DNA from: Paractinoplanes brasiliensis
GTDB taxonomy: Bacteria > Actinomycetota > Actinomycetes > Mycobacteriales > Micromonosporaceae
Direction: 5' to 3'
DNA length: 64,000 nt
NCBI RefSeq assembly: GCF_004362215.1
Contig: NZ_SNWR01000001.1
Location: forward strand, 4,136,001 to 4,200,000
The notes under the pieces were generated by a model. It did no database searches, was not told where the DNA came from, and worked only from the letters and a program-made list of their open reading frames with translations. This document shows positions 24,594 through 32,302 of this stretch, piece after piece; the first letter of the stretch is position 1, and each line of letters begins with the position of its first letter. The translations under genes were made by a program, and so were the position numbers.

Positions 24594-24695
24594 ATGGGCT
24601 CCGTGGTCAAGAAGCGCCGCAAGCGTATGGCGAAGAAGAAGCACCGCAAGCTGCTGCGCAAGACCCGCGTCCAGCGTCGTCGTCTCGGCAAGTGA
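24594..24695 (+). CDS. Small ribosomal protein bS22 (AURKAIP1/COX24-like), 33 aa
   Basis: A 33-residue, extremely basic peptide MGSVVKKRRKRMAKKKHRKL continuing to RRRLGK. This is the AURKAIP1/COX24-type peptide, identified in mycobacterial ribosomes as bS22 near the decoding centre. GAGAGG at about 24580-24585 gives it its own ribosome site. The position between the Rv0500A-like and galE2-like genes is the same as Rv0500B. Confidence 0.93.
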   Translation: MGSVVKKRRKRMAKKKHRKLLRKTRVQRRRLGK

Positions 24696-24779
24696 TCCGC
24701 GGCCGGGTGTGAATCCCGGCCGGTCGGACACTTGCCGCACGCCACTGTTTTCCCAGCGGCATGGGAAGGTGCGCACGAC

Positions 24780-25841
24780 GTGACCTCTCCGCCCAGCGTT
24801 GTGGTGGTCACCGGAGTCAGCCGGTATCTCGGCGCCCGCGTGGCCGCTCGCCTCGCAGCAGATTCCCGGGTCGACCGTGTTGTCGGCCTGGATCCGCACG
24901 AACCGCCCACGGCTCTGCGTGAGCTGCTGGCCGACGTCGAGCTGATCCGGGCCGATGCCCGGGCCGCGTCCGGCGCCATCGCGGACCTCGGCGCCGAGGC
25001 TGTCGTGCACCTCGCGGTGACCAGCGCGCCCGACCCGCAGCACGGCCGGGCCGCGATGAAAGAGCAGAACGTCATCGGCACGATGCAGCTGCTCGCCGCC
25101 GCGCAGGCCGCGCCCCGGCTGCGCAAGCTCGTGGTGCGCTCGTCGACAGCTGCCTACGGCGCGTCGTTCCGCGACCCCGGCGTCTTCACCGAGGACACCG
25201 AGCCCCGGGCGGTGCCGCGCGGCTCGTACGCGCGGGACATCCTCGACATCGAGGGCTACGTCCGCGGGTTCCGGCGCCGTCGCCCTGAGGTGTCGGCCAC
25301 CGTGCTGCGCTTCGCGCCGTTCATCAGCTCGACGGCCGACACGTCGCTGACCGGCTACTTCTCCCAGCCCGTGGTGCCGACCGTGCTCGGCCGGGACGCC
25401 CGGTTGCAGTTCGTGCACGTCGACGACGCCCTCGAGATCCTGCACCGCTCGATCGTCGAGGAGCACCCGGGCACCTTCAACGTGGCCGGCGCCGGCATCC
25501 TGACGCTCTCGCAGGCCATCCGGCGGGCCGGGCGCATCTCGGTGCCGCTGCCCGAGGGCACGCTGTCCACCCTGGCCGGGGTGGCCCGCAACGTGGGCGT
25601 GGGCCAGATCGGGTTCGACCAGATCGATCTGTTCGTGCACGGCCGCGTGGTCGACACGAGCCGCCTGGTCCGCGAGTTCGGCTTCACGCCGCGCACGACG
25701 GCCGAGGCGTTCGACGACTTCATCAAGGGCCACGCCAACGGCTCGTCGCTGACCTCCGACCGGCTCGCCGCGGCGGAAAAGGCGATCCTCGACGGGATCC
25801 GCCGGGTACGGGCCGGCGCCGCGGGTGGTGACCGGCGTTGA
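24780..25841 (+). CDS. NAD-dependent epimerase/dehydratase (GalE2-like)
   Basis: A 353-residue extended SDR. N-terminal VVVTGVSRYLGARVAARL is a Rossmann motif in which the usual GxxGxxG reads GVSRYLG; LDPHEP, HLAVTSAPD and SSTAAYGAS follow. The expected catalytic YxxxK appears as SYARDILD, so Lys is replaced, which puts UDP-sugar epimerase activity in doubt. GTG 24780 is chosen; an ATG-preceded frame extends upstream. Coupled to the next gene by a TTGA overlap. Equivalent to Rv0501 by position. Confidence 0.82.
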   Translation: MTSPPSVVVVTGVSRYLGARVAARLAADSRVDRVVGLDPHEPPTALRELLADVELIRADARAASGAIADLGAEAVVHLAVTSAPDPQHGRAAMKEQNVIGTMQLLAAAQAAPRLRKLVVRSSTAAYGASFRDPGVFTEDTEPRAVPRGSYARDILDIEGYVRGFRRRRPEVSATVLRFAPFISSTADTSLTGYFSQPVVPTVLGRDARLQFVHVDDALEILHRSIVEEHPGTFNVAGAGILTLSQAIRRAGRISVPLPEGTLSTLAGVARNVGVGQIGFDQIDLFVHGRVVDTSRLVREFGFTPRTTAEAFDDFIKGHANGSSLTSDRLAAAEKAILDGIRRVRAGAAGGDRR

Positions 25842-26839
25842 GTCAGGACGAATTTCGCGACATGCTGCCGGGACACGCTGACTTCACGCTGCCCCGGCCG
25901 GCCGAGCCGGTACGGGTCAACGGCCGTCGCCCGATCCCGGAGGTGCCGACGATGAACGGGAACGGGCCCCACGGCGGCGAGCCCGAGCCGGACACCCTCG
26001 ATGTCTGGGATCAGCGGGTGGCCCGCGGCCTGGCGTTCCTGCGCCGGCGGCTCACCGGCAACTACGAGGTCGACGAGTTCGGCTTCGACTCCGAACTCAA
26101 CGACGCCGTGTTCCAGCCGCTGCTGCGGGTGCTGCATCGCGACTGGTTCCGCACCGAGGTCTTCGGCATCGAGAACGTGCCGGCCAAGGGCGGCGCCCTG
26201 GTCGTGGCCAACCACTCCGGCACGTTCGCGCTCGACGCGCTGATGCTGGGCGTGGCGATCCGCGACCAGCACCCCGAGGAAAGGCACCTGCGCCTGCTCG
26301 GCGCCGACCTGGTGTTCCGCATGCCCGTGGTGAGCGAACTGGCCCGCAAGTCGGGCGCCACCGTGGCGTGCAACCCCGACGCCGAGCGCCTGATGAGCTC
26401 GGGCGAGCTGGTCGGTGTCTTCCCCGAGGGGTTCAAGGGCATCGGCAAGCCCTTCGCCGACCGCTACAAGCTGCAGCGCTTCGGGCGGGGCGGGTTCGTC
26501 TCGGCGGCGCTGCGCACCGGCACCCCGATCGTCCCGGTGGCGATCGTGGGCGCCGAAGAGATCTATCCGATCCTGGCCGACATCAAGCCGCTGGCCCGCC
26601 TGCTCGGGGTGCCCTATTTTCCCATCACCCCGACGTTCCCGTGGCTTGGCCCGCTGGGCCTGGTGCCGCTGCCGAGCAAGTGGCTCATCCAGTTCTGCCC
26701 GCCGATCCCGACCGAGCACCTGACCGACCTGGCCGACGATCCGATGGTCGTCTACAACCTGGCCGACCAGGTGCGCGAGACGATTCAGGCCACGCTGCTG
26801 GAGTTGCTGGAGAGACGTCCGGACGCGTTCGGCTTGTAA
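25838..26839 (+). CDS. Lysophospholipid acyltransferase-family protein (PlsC-like)
   Basis: A 333-residue protein with a PlsC-type domain from about residue 110: acceptor motif NHSGTFALDALML, glycerol-phosphate-binding VFPEGFKGIGK and TPIVPVAIVGAEEIY. The N-terminal 70 residues are Pro-rich, with a linker rich in Gly and Asn. Likely membrane-associated and acting in phospholipid or other lipid acylation (Rv0502-like). The first start is TTG 25838, overlapping the previous stop; a downstream ATG cannot be excluded. Confidence 0.85.
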   Translation: MSQDEFRDMLPGHADFTLPRPAEPVRVNGRRPIPEVPTMNGNGPHGGEPEPDTLDVWDQRVARGLAFLRRRLTGNYEVDEFGFDSELNDAVFQPLLRVLHRDWFRTEVFGIENVPAKGGALVVANHSGTFALDALMLGVAIRDQHPEERHLRLLGADLVFRMPVVSELARKSGATVACNPDAERLMSSGELVGVFPEGFKGIGKPFADRYKLQRFGRGGFVSAALRTGTPIVPVAIVGAEEIYPILADIKPLARLLGVPYFPITPTFPWLGPLGLVPLPSKWLIQFCPPIPTEHLTDLADDPMVVYNLADQVRETIQATLLELLERRPDAFGL

Positions 26840-26886
26840 CCGGCAGTGACTGGATCGTGACGGCTTGTGCGCCTATAGTGACAGCT

Positions 26887-26923
26887 GAGGGGCGGCACCG
26901 GTAACTCCCGGCAACCGCCCCTC
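26887..26923. terminator. Hairpin terminator between convergent genes
   Basis: Nine-bp perfect stem (26887-26895 with 26915-26923) with a 19-nt loop between the acyltransferase and rsbN. Confidence 0.65.
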
Positions 26924-26945
26924 GCCATGTCCGCTGCTTGCGCCG

Positions 26946-28139
26946 CTACCTGTTGCCGAGCAGCCCGCCGAGCAGGCCACCCAGCGGGTCCTCCTGCTCG
27001 TCGCCCAGCTTGGGCACCGTCTCACCCAGGTCGGGCGGCGACGTCGACTGCACCGGGGTGCCACCCGGCGGCAGGGCCGGGGAACTCGTCCTGGTGCGCT
27101 GACCCGTCACAGCAGCGCCTGACGAGGCGCTCGGCGTCACGGCCGGATCAGCGCGCTGCGGGTCGGTCGTCGGGTCCGTCTTGCTGCCCGGGCGGGTGGC
27201 CGGCTTGCCCGCGTGCCCCGACGGCCTCGACGAGGTCTGGTCGTCCGTGTCTGCTCCCGGGGCGCAGCCCTTCAGCTTCGGCCCCAGCGCGTCGGAGCCC
27301 GCCGCGGTGACGGTGCCGCAGGCCAATCCCGTACGCAGGGACTCGGCGCGATCGCTGACCGAGTCGAGCAGCGTGATCGACTTCAGCGCTCGTTCCTGGT
27401 TGCCGGGCGAGAACCGGCCCAGTGCCGGGCTCAGCGTCCGGCGTTGCTGCTCGGCGAACGTGTCGATCGTCGCCAGCGGCTTGATGTCCTTGCGGGCGAC
27501 GGCCGAGGTGGTCAGCAGCTTGACGCCCTTGCGGGTGTCGGCGTCCATGTCGTCCAGCACGCCGGCGAACCCGGCGTCGTCGCCCCTCATCGCGACCGCC
27601 TCGGCGAGCCGGTTGCGGGCGAAGTCCAGGGACAGCTGTCCCCGGGTGACGTCCGAGCCGGCCATCGCCAGCTGGGCCCGTTCGGTCGAGCGTTTGACCC
27701 CGTACAGGGCGTCGCCCGGTGATGCGTTCTCGCTGGCAGCGGAGATGCCGGAGACCGCGAGCGCGCCGGCCGCGACGCCGATGACGATCGCGCCACGGGC
27801 CCGGATGCGGCCGCCGTGGCCGAGAAGTCCCGCCCTCAGCCGGCCGGAGCGGGCTGTGCCGGGCTGTATCGCGGTGGCGGGCTCGTCGACGGCGGTCGCG
27901 GTGCGGCCGATGCCGTCCCGCTCGGCGGTGGCGACCAGCATGGCCCGCAGCCCGGTGCGGAACTCGGGATCGACCCGGGCCCCGGGCCGGGCCCCGGACA
28001 GGCTGTTGCCGATGGCGACCAGCTCGGCGAGCTGTTCGTCGGCCGGACCGCGGCTGTGGTGCCGGGGGCCGCCGGTGGTCTCGTCGAGAAGCTCCGCGAA
28101 GCGCTCGGCGCTCCGCCGGTCCAGAAAATCGAATCTCAC
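26946..28139 (-). CDS. rsbN: Anti-sigma factor RsbN-like, DUF5667 protein
   Basis: A 397-residue protein directly downstream of the BldN-like sigma factor, the place of rsbN, whose product holds BldN inactive at the membrane in Streptomyces. A cytoplasmic N-terminal domain of about 110 residues is followed by one TM segment (about 117-134, AIVIGVAAGALAVSGI), an extracytoplasmic helical DUF5667 domain (SPGDALYGVKRSTERAQLAM) and a Pro/Ser/Thr-rich tail ending in DPLGGLLGGLLGNR. GTG 28139 has GGGGAGG upstream. Naming rests on synteny and architecture. Confidence 0.85.
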   Translation of the reverse strand: MRFDFLDRRSAERFAELLDETTGGPRHHSRGPADEQLAELVAIGNSLSGARPGARVDPEFRTGLRAMLVATAERDGIGRTATAVDEPATAIQPGTARSGRLRAGLLGHGGRIRARGAIVIGVAAGALAVSGISAASENASPGDALYGVKRSTERAQLAMAGSDVTRGQLSLDFARNRLAEAVAMRGDDAGFAGVLDDMDADTRKGVKLLTTSAVARKDIKPLATIDTFAEQQRRTLSPALGRFSPGNQERALKSITLLDSVSDRAESLRTGLACGTVTAAGSDALGPKLKGCAPGADTDDQTSSRPSGHAGKPATRPGSKTDPTTDPQRADPAVTPSASSGAAVTGQRTRTSSPALPPGGTPVQSTSPPDLGETVPKLGDEQEDPLGGLLGGLLGNR

Positions 28140-28374
28140 CGCGGGCACCTCCCCTCGCTCGTGAATGTCGCGCCGGCAGCGTCGCCGGCGGTCGCGACGA
28201 TGCCGGTGGCCGACAGTGCCTCCCGGGGTCGCACTCGGACAAACGCGCGACACGCGTCCCCGGTTACGGGGGACAACGGCCGGTATCGGGTAAGGGGCGA
28301 GAGCCGCGTCACGCCGTGCTCACGGTTCGTGTGGCCCCTCGGCGCCACGGCCGGCCGCCGCTCGGTGCCGGCCG

Positions 28375-29319
28375 TCACGCTTGGAATCCGTCCGGCAGGA
28401 GGCGGGCCAGGGCTCGGACGGCTCGATACTGCAGCGCCTTGATCGCTCCTTCGTTCTTGCCCATCGTCTGTGCCGTCTCGGCCACCGAGAAGCCCTGCAG
28501 GAACCGCAGCACGATGCATTCCTGCTGTTCCGGGTTGAGCTGCTTGACCGCTGTCAGCAGGGCGACGTTGGTGATGTGGTCGACCACCGACGACTCGGGG
28601 CTGCCCTCGGGCCCCCGTGCCTCTCGGTCGGCGTCGAGCACGTCCCCGGTGGTCACCTCGAGGCGGTACCGGCCGGACTTGAAGTGGTCGGCGACCAGGT
28701 TGCGGGCGATCGTGACCAGCCAGGCCCCGAGGTCACGGCCCTGCCAGGTGAAGCTGCCGATGCGCTTGAGCGCGCGCAGGAACGTGTCCGACGTCAGGTC
28801 CTCGGCGAGCTGGCGGTTGCCGACCCGGAAGTAGACGAAGCGGAACACCGTGTCGACGTACCGGTCGTAGATCAGCCCGAACGCCTCGGCCTCGCCGGCC
28901 TGGGCCCGTTCGACCAGCGCCCACACCTCGGCCGCGGCGTCACCGGGGTCGGGGCGGGCCGGGTATTTCGGCGGCTCGGTGTCGCGCTGCGGACCTGTGG
29001 TGCTCTGCGCGGGCACCACGACGGTCTGCTCGCCCGGCGGGGCGTCGGGCAGGTTGCTGCGCTGGCCCGCGGTCGGCTGCGCGGGCATGGCCGGCCGTCC
29101 GGGCACGGCCACCCGTCCACCTCCGGCCATCGGTTTGGAGTTGCCGCTCGGGGACATCCGCTGGCTCGGCGACTCGTTGACATGCGGGCGGTTACGCGTG
29201 CGCTTGGGGCTGTCACCACGAATGGTGTGGGCGATCATGTCGTCGACCGAGTGGCGGAGGCCCGTCAAGCTGTCGGCGAGGCTGGGGCGGTACGGATCCC
29301 CGGCGTGAACATGACTCAC
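28375..29319 (-). CDS. bldN: ECF sigma factor BldN with long N-terminal extension
   Basis: RNA polymerase sigma factor for development genes (chaplins and rodlins in Streptomyces). Sigma region 2 contains RAQAGEAEAFGLIYDRYVDT, AEDLTSDTFLRAL and TWQGRDLGAWLVTIARNLVA; region 4 has LNPEQQECIVLRFLQGFSV and GKNEGAIKALQYRAVRALAR. These match BldN as I recall it. About 130 residues precede region 2, longer than the 86-residue prosequence removed in S. coelicolor. GTG 29319 follows GAGGAGG. rsbN downstream and rex-hemACD nearby match the Streptomyces order. A BldD-type site lies upstream. Confidence 0.92.
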   Translation of the reverse strand: MSHVHAGDPYRPSLADSLTGLRHSVDDMIAHTIRGDSPKRTRNRPHVNESPSQRMSPSGNSKPMAGGGRVAVPGRPAMPAQPTAGQRSNLPDAPPGEQTVVVPAQSTTGPQRDTEPPKYPARPDPGDAAAEVWALVERAQAGEAEAFGLIYDRYVDTVFRFVYFRVGNRQLAEDLTSDTFLRALKRIGSFTWQGRDLGAWLVTIARNLVADHFKSGRYRLEVTTGDVLDADREARGPEGSPESSVVDHITNVALLTAVKQLNPEQQECIVLRFLQGFSVAETAQTMGKNEGAIKALQYRAVRALARLLPDGFQA

Positions 29320-29426
29320 TGCGCCTCCTCGACCCGGCGGCTCTGCTCCGGCTGCGTATCCGTCCCGCCAGACTGGGATTCGCAGAATTTTCGTGCTTGT
29401 GGCACAGCGGCCTCCTCGGGATGAGG

Positions 29427-29436
29427 GGTGATCACT
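29427..29436. promoter_or_regulatory. BldD-type operator upstream of bldN
   Basis: GGTGATCACT, read on the minus strand as AGTGATCACC, is the published BldD half-site pair AGTGA and TCACC with no spacer, about 108 nt upstream of the bldN GTG. BldD represses bldN directly in Streptomyces. Match is exact; function here is inferred. Confidence 0.65.
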
Positions 29437-29533
29437 CATAGCAAAACGGGTGAAGTGGCCTGCTTTCGGCAGACCGACCTCACCCATGGCTGTGGAGTCC
29501 GTTACTCAGACGCGAAGTATCACGGACACCGAA

Positions 29534-29556
29534 CACACGGAGTCGCACTCCGTGTG
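29534..29556. promoter_or_regulatory. Perfect 10-bp inverted repeat, probable operator
   Basis: CACACGGAGT and ACTCCGTGTG (29534-29543 and 29547-29556) flank a 3-nt centre, 120 nt before the acyl-CoA synthetase. A symmetrical 23-bp site of this type suits a dimeric repressor such as a TetR-family protein. No T tract or gene end is near, so a terminator is unlikely. Confidence 0.55.
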
Positions 29557-29675
29557 CGCTGCGCGAAAATAGTACGAAGTGGCGCAGACAAGACACAAGG
29601 AACGTCTGCCACGATGACCGACACGGGTGTTCGCGCGACGGACAGCCTGTCCGCCGCCCACTTCCGTGGCGGTTT

Positions 29676-31190
29676 GTGCGAGACTTCTGCCTCGTGGACG
29701 AAGCAGCCCGCGACCCGGTCGCCGGGGCCGCCGCGCGCCGGCCCGAGAGCCTGGCGCTGATCACTACCGACGCCGAGTTGACCTGGTCCGAGCTCGATCG
29801 ACGGGTGACCGCGGCCGCGCACCGGGTGGCCGCGCTGGCGCCGCCGGGCGAGCGGGTCGCGATCGTCCTCGGCAACTCGATCGAGTTCGTGGTGAGCTAC
29901 TTCGGGGTGCTGCGGGCCGGGCGGGTCGCCGTGCCGCTCAACCCCGGGTACACAGCCGACGAGCTTGATCACGTCCTCGCCGATTCGGGGGCGGCCCTGG
30001 TCGTGGGCGCCGATGACTCGCCCGGGGGCAGCCCTCCCCGCGTACGGGCAAGCCTTGATCTTGAGGGGCCGGAAGGGGAGCTGCCGCACGTGTCCGCCGG
30101 CGACCTCGCCGTGCTGCTCTACACCTCGGGCACCAGCGGGCGGCCCAAGGGCGCGATGCTCACGCACGCCGCGCTGGCCGCCAACCACGATCAGCTCGAC
30201 GCGATCGACCCGCCCGTCGTGGGCCCGGACGACGTCGTGCTGCTGGCCGTGCCGATGTTTCACGCGTACGGGTTGAACACCGGCCTCGGCAGCGTCGCCC
30301 ATCACGCGGCGACCGGCGTGCTGATCGACCGGTTCGACGCGGCCGCCTCGCTGGCCGTGATCGCCGAACGGGCGGTGACCGTGGTGGTGGGCGTGCCCGG
30401 CATGTATTCGGCCTGGTCCCGGCAGCCGAGCGTGAAGATCGCGCTGCGCAGCGTGCGAACCGCCGTGTGCGGGGCGGCGCCGCTCGTGCCCGACGAGATG
30501 GCCCGGTTCGGCGCGGCCACCGGCAAGAGCATCCTGGTCGGGTACGGGCTGACGGAGACCGCGCCCGTGCTGACCACCACCGCCGTCAGCGACCGCGGCA
30601 AGCCCGGCTCGATCGGCCGGCCGCTGCCCGGGGTCTCGCTGCGGCTGCGCTCGGCGGCTGGGCCGGTGCTCTGGGAGGACGGCACCGCCTCGCCCGAGGA
30701 AGACCTGGCCGAGCTCGACCTCTCCGTCGAGGACGTGGCCGGCACCGACCCGGGTGAGATCGTGGTGCGCGGGGCCAACCTCTTCTCCGGCTACTGGCCC
30801 GACGGGCGCGGCGGACCCGATGCCCAGGGCTGGTGGGCCACCGGCGACGTGGCCTACGCGGACGGCGACGGCGACCTGCACCTGGTCGACCGGATCGACG
30901 AGCTGATCCTGGTGCACGGCTTCAACGTCTATCCGGCCGAGATCGAACGGGTGCTCGGCGCGCATCCGGGGGTCGCCGAGTCGGCCGTGGTCGGTGTGCC
31001 CGATCACGACTCCGGGCAGCGGCCGCACGCGTACGTCGTGGCCGCCATCGACCCGCCGCCCACCCCGGCCGAGCTGCAGGTTTTCTGCGCCGCGCAGCTC
31101 GCCCGGTTCAAGCTGCCGACCGTCGAGCTGGTGCGTGAGCTTCCCCACTCGGCAACCGGCAAGGTCCGCAAGAGGGAGCTGCACTCATGA
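29676..31190 (+). CDS. Acyl-CoA synthetase (AMP-dependent ligase)
   Basis: A 504-residue adenylate-forming enzyme. It has the ATP-binding motif VLLYTSGTSGRPKGAMLTH, the A5 motif VGYGLTETAPV, A7 WWATGDVAYADGDG, hinge VDRIDELILVHGFNVYPAEIE split across A8, and the catalytic Lys in SATGKVRKREL. Probably activates a medium or long fatty acid; the specific acid cannot be read. Start GTG 29676 is the first in frame; a GTG at 29694 is an alternative and neither has a strong ribosome site. Its stop overlaps the glutaredoxin start. Confidence 0.9.
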   Translation: MRDFCLVDEAARDPVAGAAARRPESLALITTDAELTWSELDRRVTAAAHRVAALAPPGERVAIVLGNSIEFVVSYFGVLRAGRVAVPLNPGYTADELDHVLADSGAALVVGADDSPGGSPPRVRASLDLEGPEGELPHVSAGDLAVLLYTSGTSGRPKGAMLTHAALAANHDQLDAIDPPVVGPDDVVLLAVPMFHAYGLNTGLGSVAHHAATGVLIDRFDAAASLAVIAERAVTVVVGVPGMYSAWSRQPSVKIALRSVRTAVCGAAPLVPDEMARFGAATGKSILVGYGLTETAPVLTTTAVSDRGKPGSIGRPLPGVSLRLRSAAGPVLWEDGTASPEEDLAELDLSVEDVAGTDPGEIVVRGANLFSGYWPDGRGGPDAQGWWATGDVAYADGDGDLHLVDRIDELILVHGFNVYPAEIERVLGAHPGVAESAVVGVPDHDSGQRPHAYVVAAIDPPPTPAELQVFCAAQLARFKLPTVELVRELPHSATGKVRKRELHS

Positions 31191-31435
31191 GCCGGGTGAC
31201 CTTGATCAGCCGCGCGGGCTGCCACCTGTGCGAGGACGCCGAGGCGGTGCTCGATCGGATCCTGCCCGGTCAGTGGGAGCGGGTCGACGTCGACTCGTCG
31301 ATCGAGCTGGAACGGGACTTCGGCGACCGGGTGCCGGTCGTGCTGCTCGACGGGGCCGAGCACGGCTACTGGCGGGTCGAGGAATCGCGGCTGCTGCGCG
31401 ATCTCGAGAAGCCGCCCGGAGCGCCTCGCCTGTAG
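31187..31435 (+). CDS. Glutaredoxin-like thiol-disulfide protein
   Basis: An 82-residue thioredoxin-fold protein with the redox motif CHLC (Cys12, Cys15) and the cis-Pro region RVPVVLLDG. It resembles Rv0508, which also lies just upstream of hemA in M. tuberculosis. ATG overlaps the synthetase stop (ATGA), so both are translated together. Likely reduced by mycothiol or another small thiol; partner unknown. Confidence 0.88.
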   Translation: MSRVTLISRAGCHLCEDAEAVLDRILPGQWERVDVDSSIELERDFGDRVPVVLLDGAEHGYWRVEESRLLRDLEKPPGAPRL

Positions 31436-31445
31436 GTTGTTCGCC

Positions 31446-32087
31446 GTGGCGCGCACTCATCTTGTCTGGGACTGGAACGGCACCCTGCTCGACGACCTCA
31501 GCCTGGTGGTCTCGTCCACGAACGAGGCGTTCACGGCGGTGGGCGGGCGCCAGGTCGACGCCGACGAGCACCGCAGCCGGTTCCGCCGCCCGGTGGCCGA
31601 GTTCTATGCCGAGATCCTCGGGCGCGCCGTCGACGAGGAGGAGTTCGGCCGGCTCGACCGGATCTTCCACGACGCGTACCGGCTGGGGCTGACCGACATG
31701 ACGCTGGCCGCGGACGCCTCGGCGGCGCTGAAGGAGTGGCAGGGCTCGCAGTCACTGCTGTCCATGTGGTTCCACACCGAGCTGGTGCCGGCGATCGAGA
31801 CGTACGGGCTGGCCGGGGTCTTCACCAGGGTCGACGGGCTGCGCACCGAGATCGGCGGGCACCTCAAGGCCGGCCATCTGGCCGAGCACCTGTCCGAGCT
31901 GGGGCTGACCGGCAGCCAGGTCGTGCTGATCGGCGACTCCCTCGACGACGCCGCGGCGGCCGACGCGGTGGGTGGCGAGATCGTCCTCTACACCGGCGGG
32001 TTCACCGACCCGTCCCGGCTGCGCGCCTCGGGCCGTCCGGTGGCGGACACTCTGGTCGAAGCGGTCGCGATCGCTCGTACGCTGTAG
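31446..32087 (+). CDS. HAD-superfamily phosphatase-like protein
   Basis: A 213-residue HAD protein: motif I is VWDWNGTLLDD, the Lys-containing segment GGHLKAGHLAEHL follows, and motif IV is VLIGDSLDDAAAADAVGG. In motif I the second Asp of DxD is Asn, the residue normally acting as acid/base, so catalysis may be altered; the DWNGT form recurs in actinobacterial relatives. GTG 31446 is preferred to TTG 31437. Substrate unknown. Confidence 0.85.
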   Translation: MARTHLVWDWNGTLLDDLSLVVSSTNEAFTAVGGRQVDADEHRSRFRRPVAEFYAEILGRAVDEEEFGRLDRIFHDAYRLGLTDMTLAADASAALKEWQGSQSLLSMWFHTELVPAIETYGLAGVFTRVDGLRTEIGGHLKAGHLAEHLSELGLTGSQVVLIGDSLDDAAAADAVGGEIVLYTGGFTDPSRLRASGRPVADTLVEAVAIARTL

Positions 32088-32186
32088 CAGGGTGGTCGGT
32101 GCACGGGCGAACCGGTCATACTTCAACGGTTCGGGTCATTATCACGCTAGATGATCTTTGTCCACCTGCGCGACCAAGATCGCGAT

Positions 32187-32204
32187 TTGTGCACGCCTTC
32201 ACAA
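32187..32204. promoter_or_regulatory. Rex operator over the rex promoter
   Basis: The 18-bp dyad TTGTGCACGCCTTCACAA fits the Rex operator form TTGTGAA-N4-TTCACAA with one mismatch. It contains the -35 TTGTGC (32187-32192), which is followed after 17 nt by TAGTCT (32210-32215). NADH-free Rex would therefore block rex-hemACDB transcription. The rex ATG is about 100 nt downstream. Confidence 0.85.
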
Positions 32205-32302
32205 GCGCTTAGTCTTCATGTCGAAGAACCCCGGTAGCACAGCCGGTTTGATCCAGGCGCCCGAGGGTTCGCAGGTTCGCCACCTCGTCGGCACGGAGTC
32301 AG

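Larger units (their letters stand above)
29320..29675. other. Divergent intergenic region, bldN and acyl-CoA synthetase
   Basis: About 356 nt without a gene. It carries the ribosome site of bldN, the BldD-type palindrome (29427-29436) and a perfect 10-bp inverted repeat (29534-29556). Local AT content is higher than nearby around 29380-29600, consistent with promoters in both directions. Confidence 0.6.

Noticed and set aside
26840..26890. Vegetative promoter at TATAGT (about 26874-26879)
   Set aside because: No matching -35 at 16-18 nt and it would read antisense into rsbN through a terminator hairpin.
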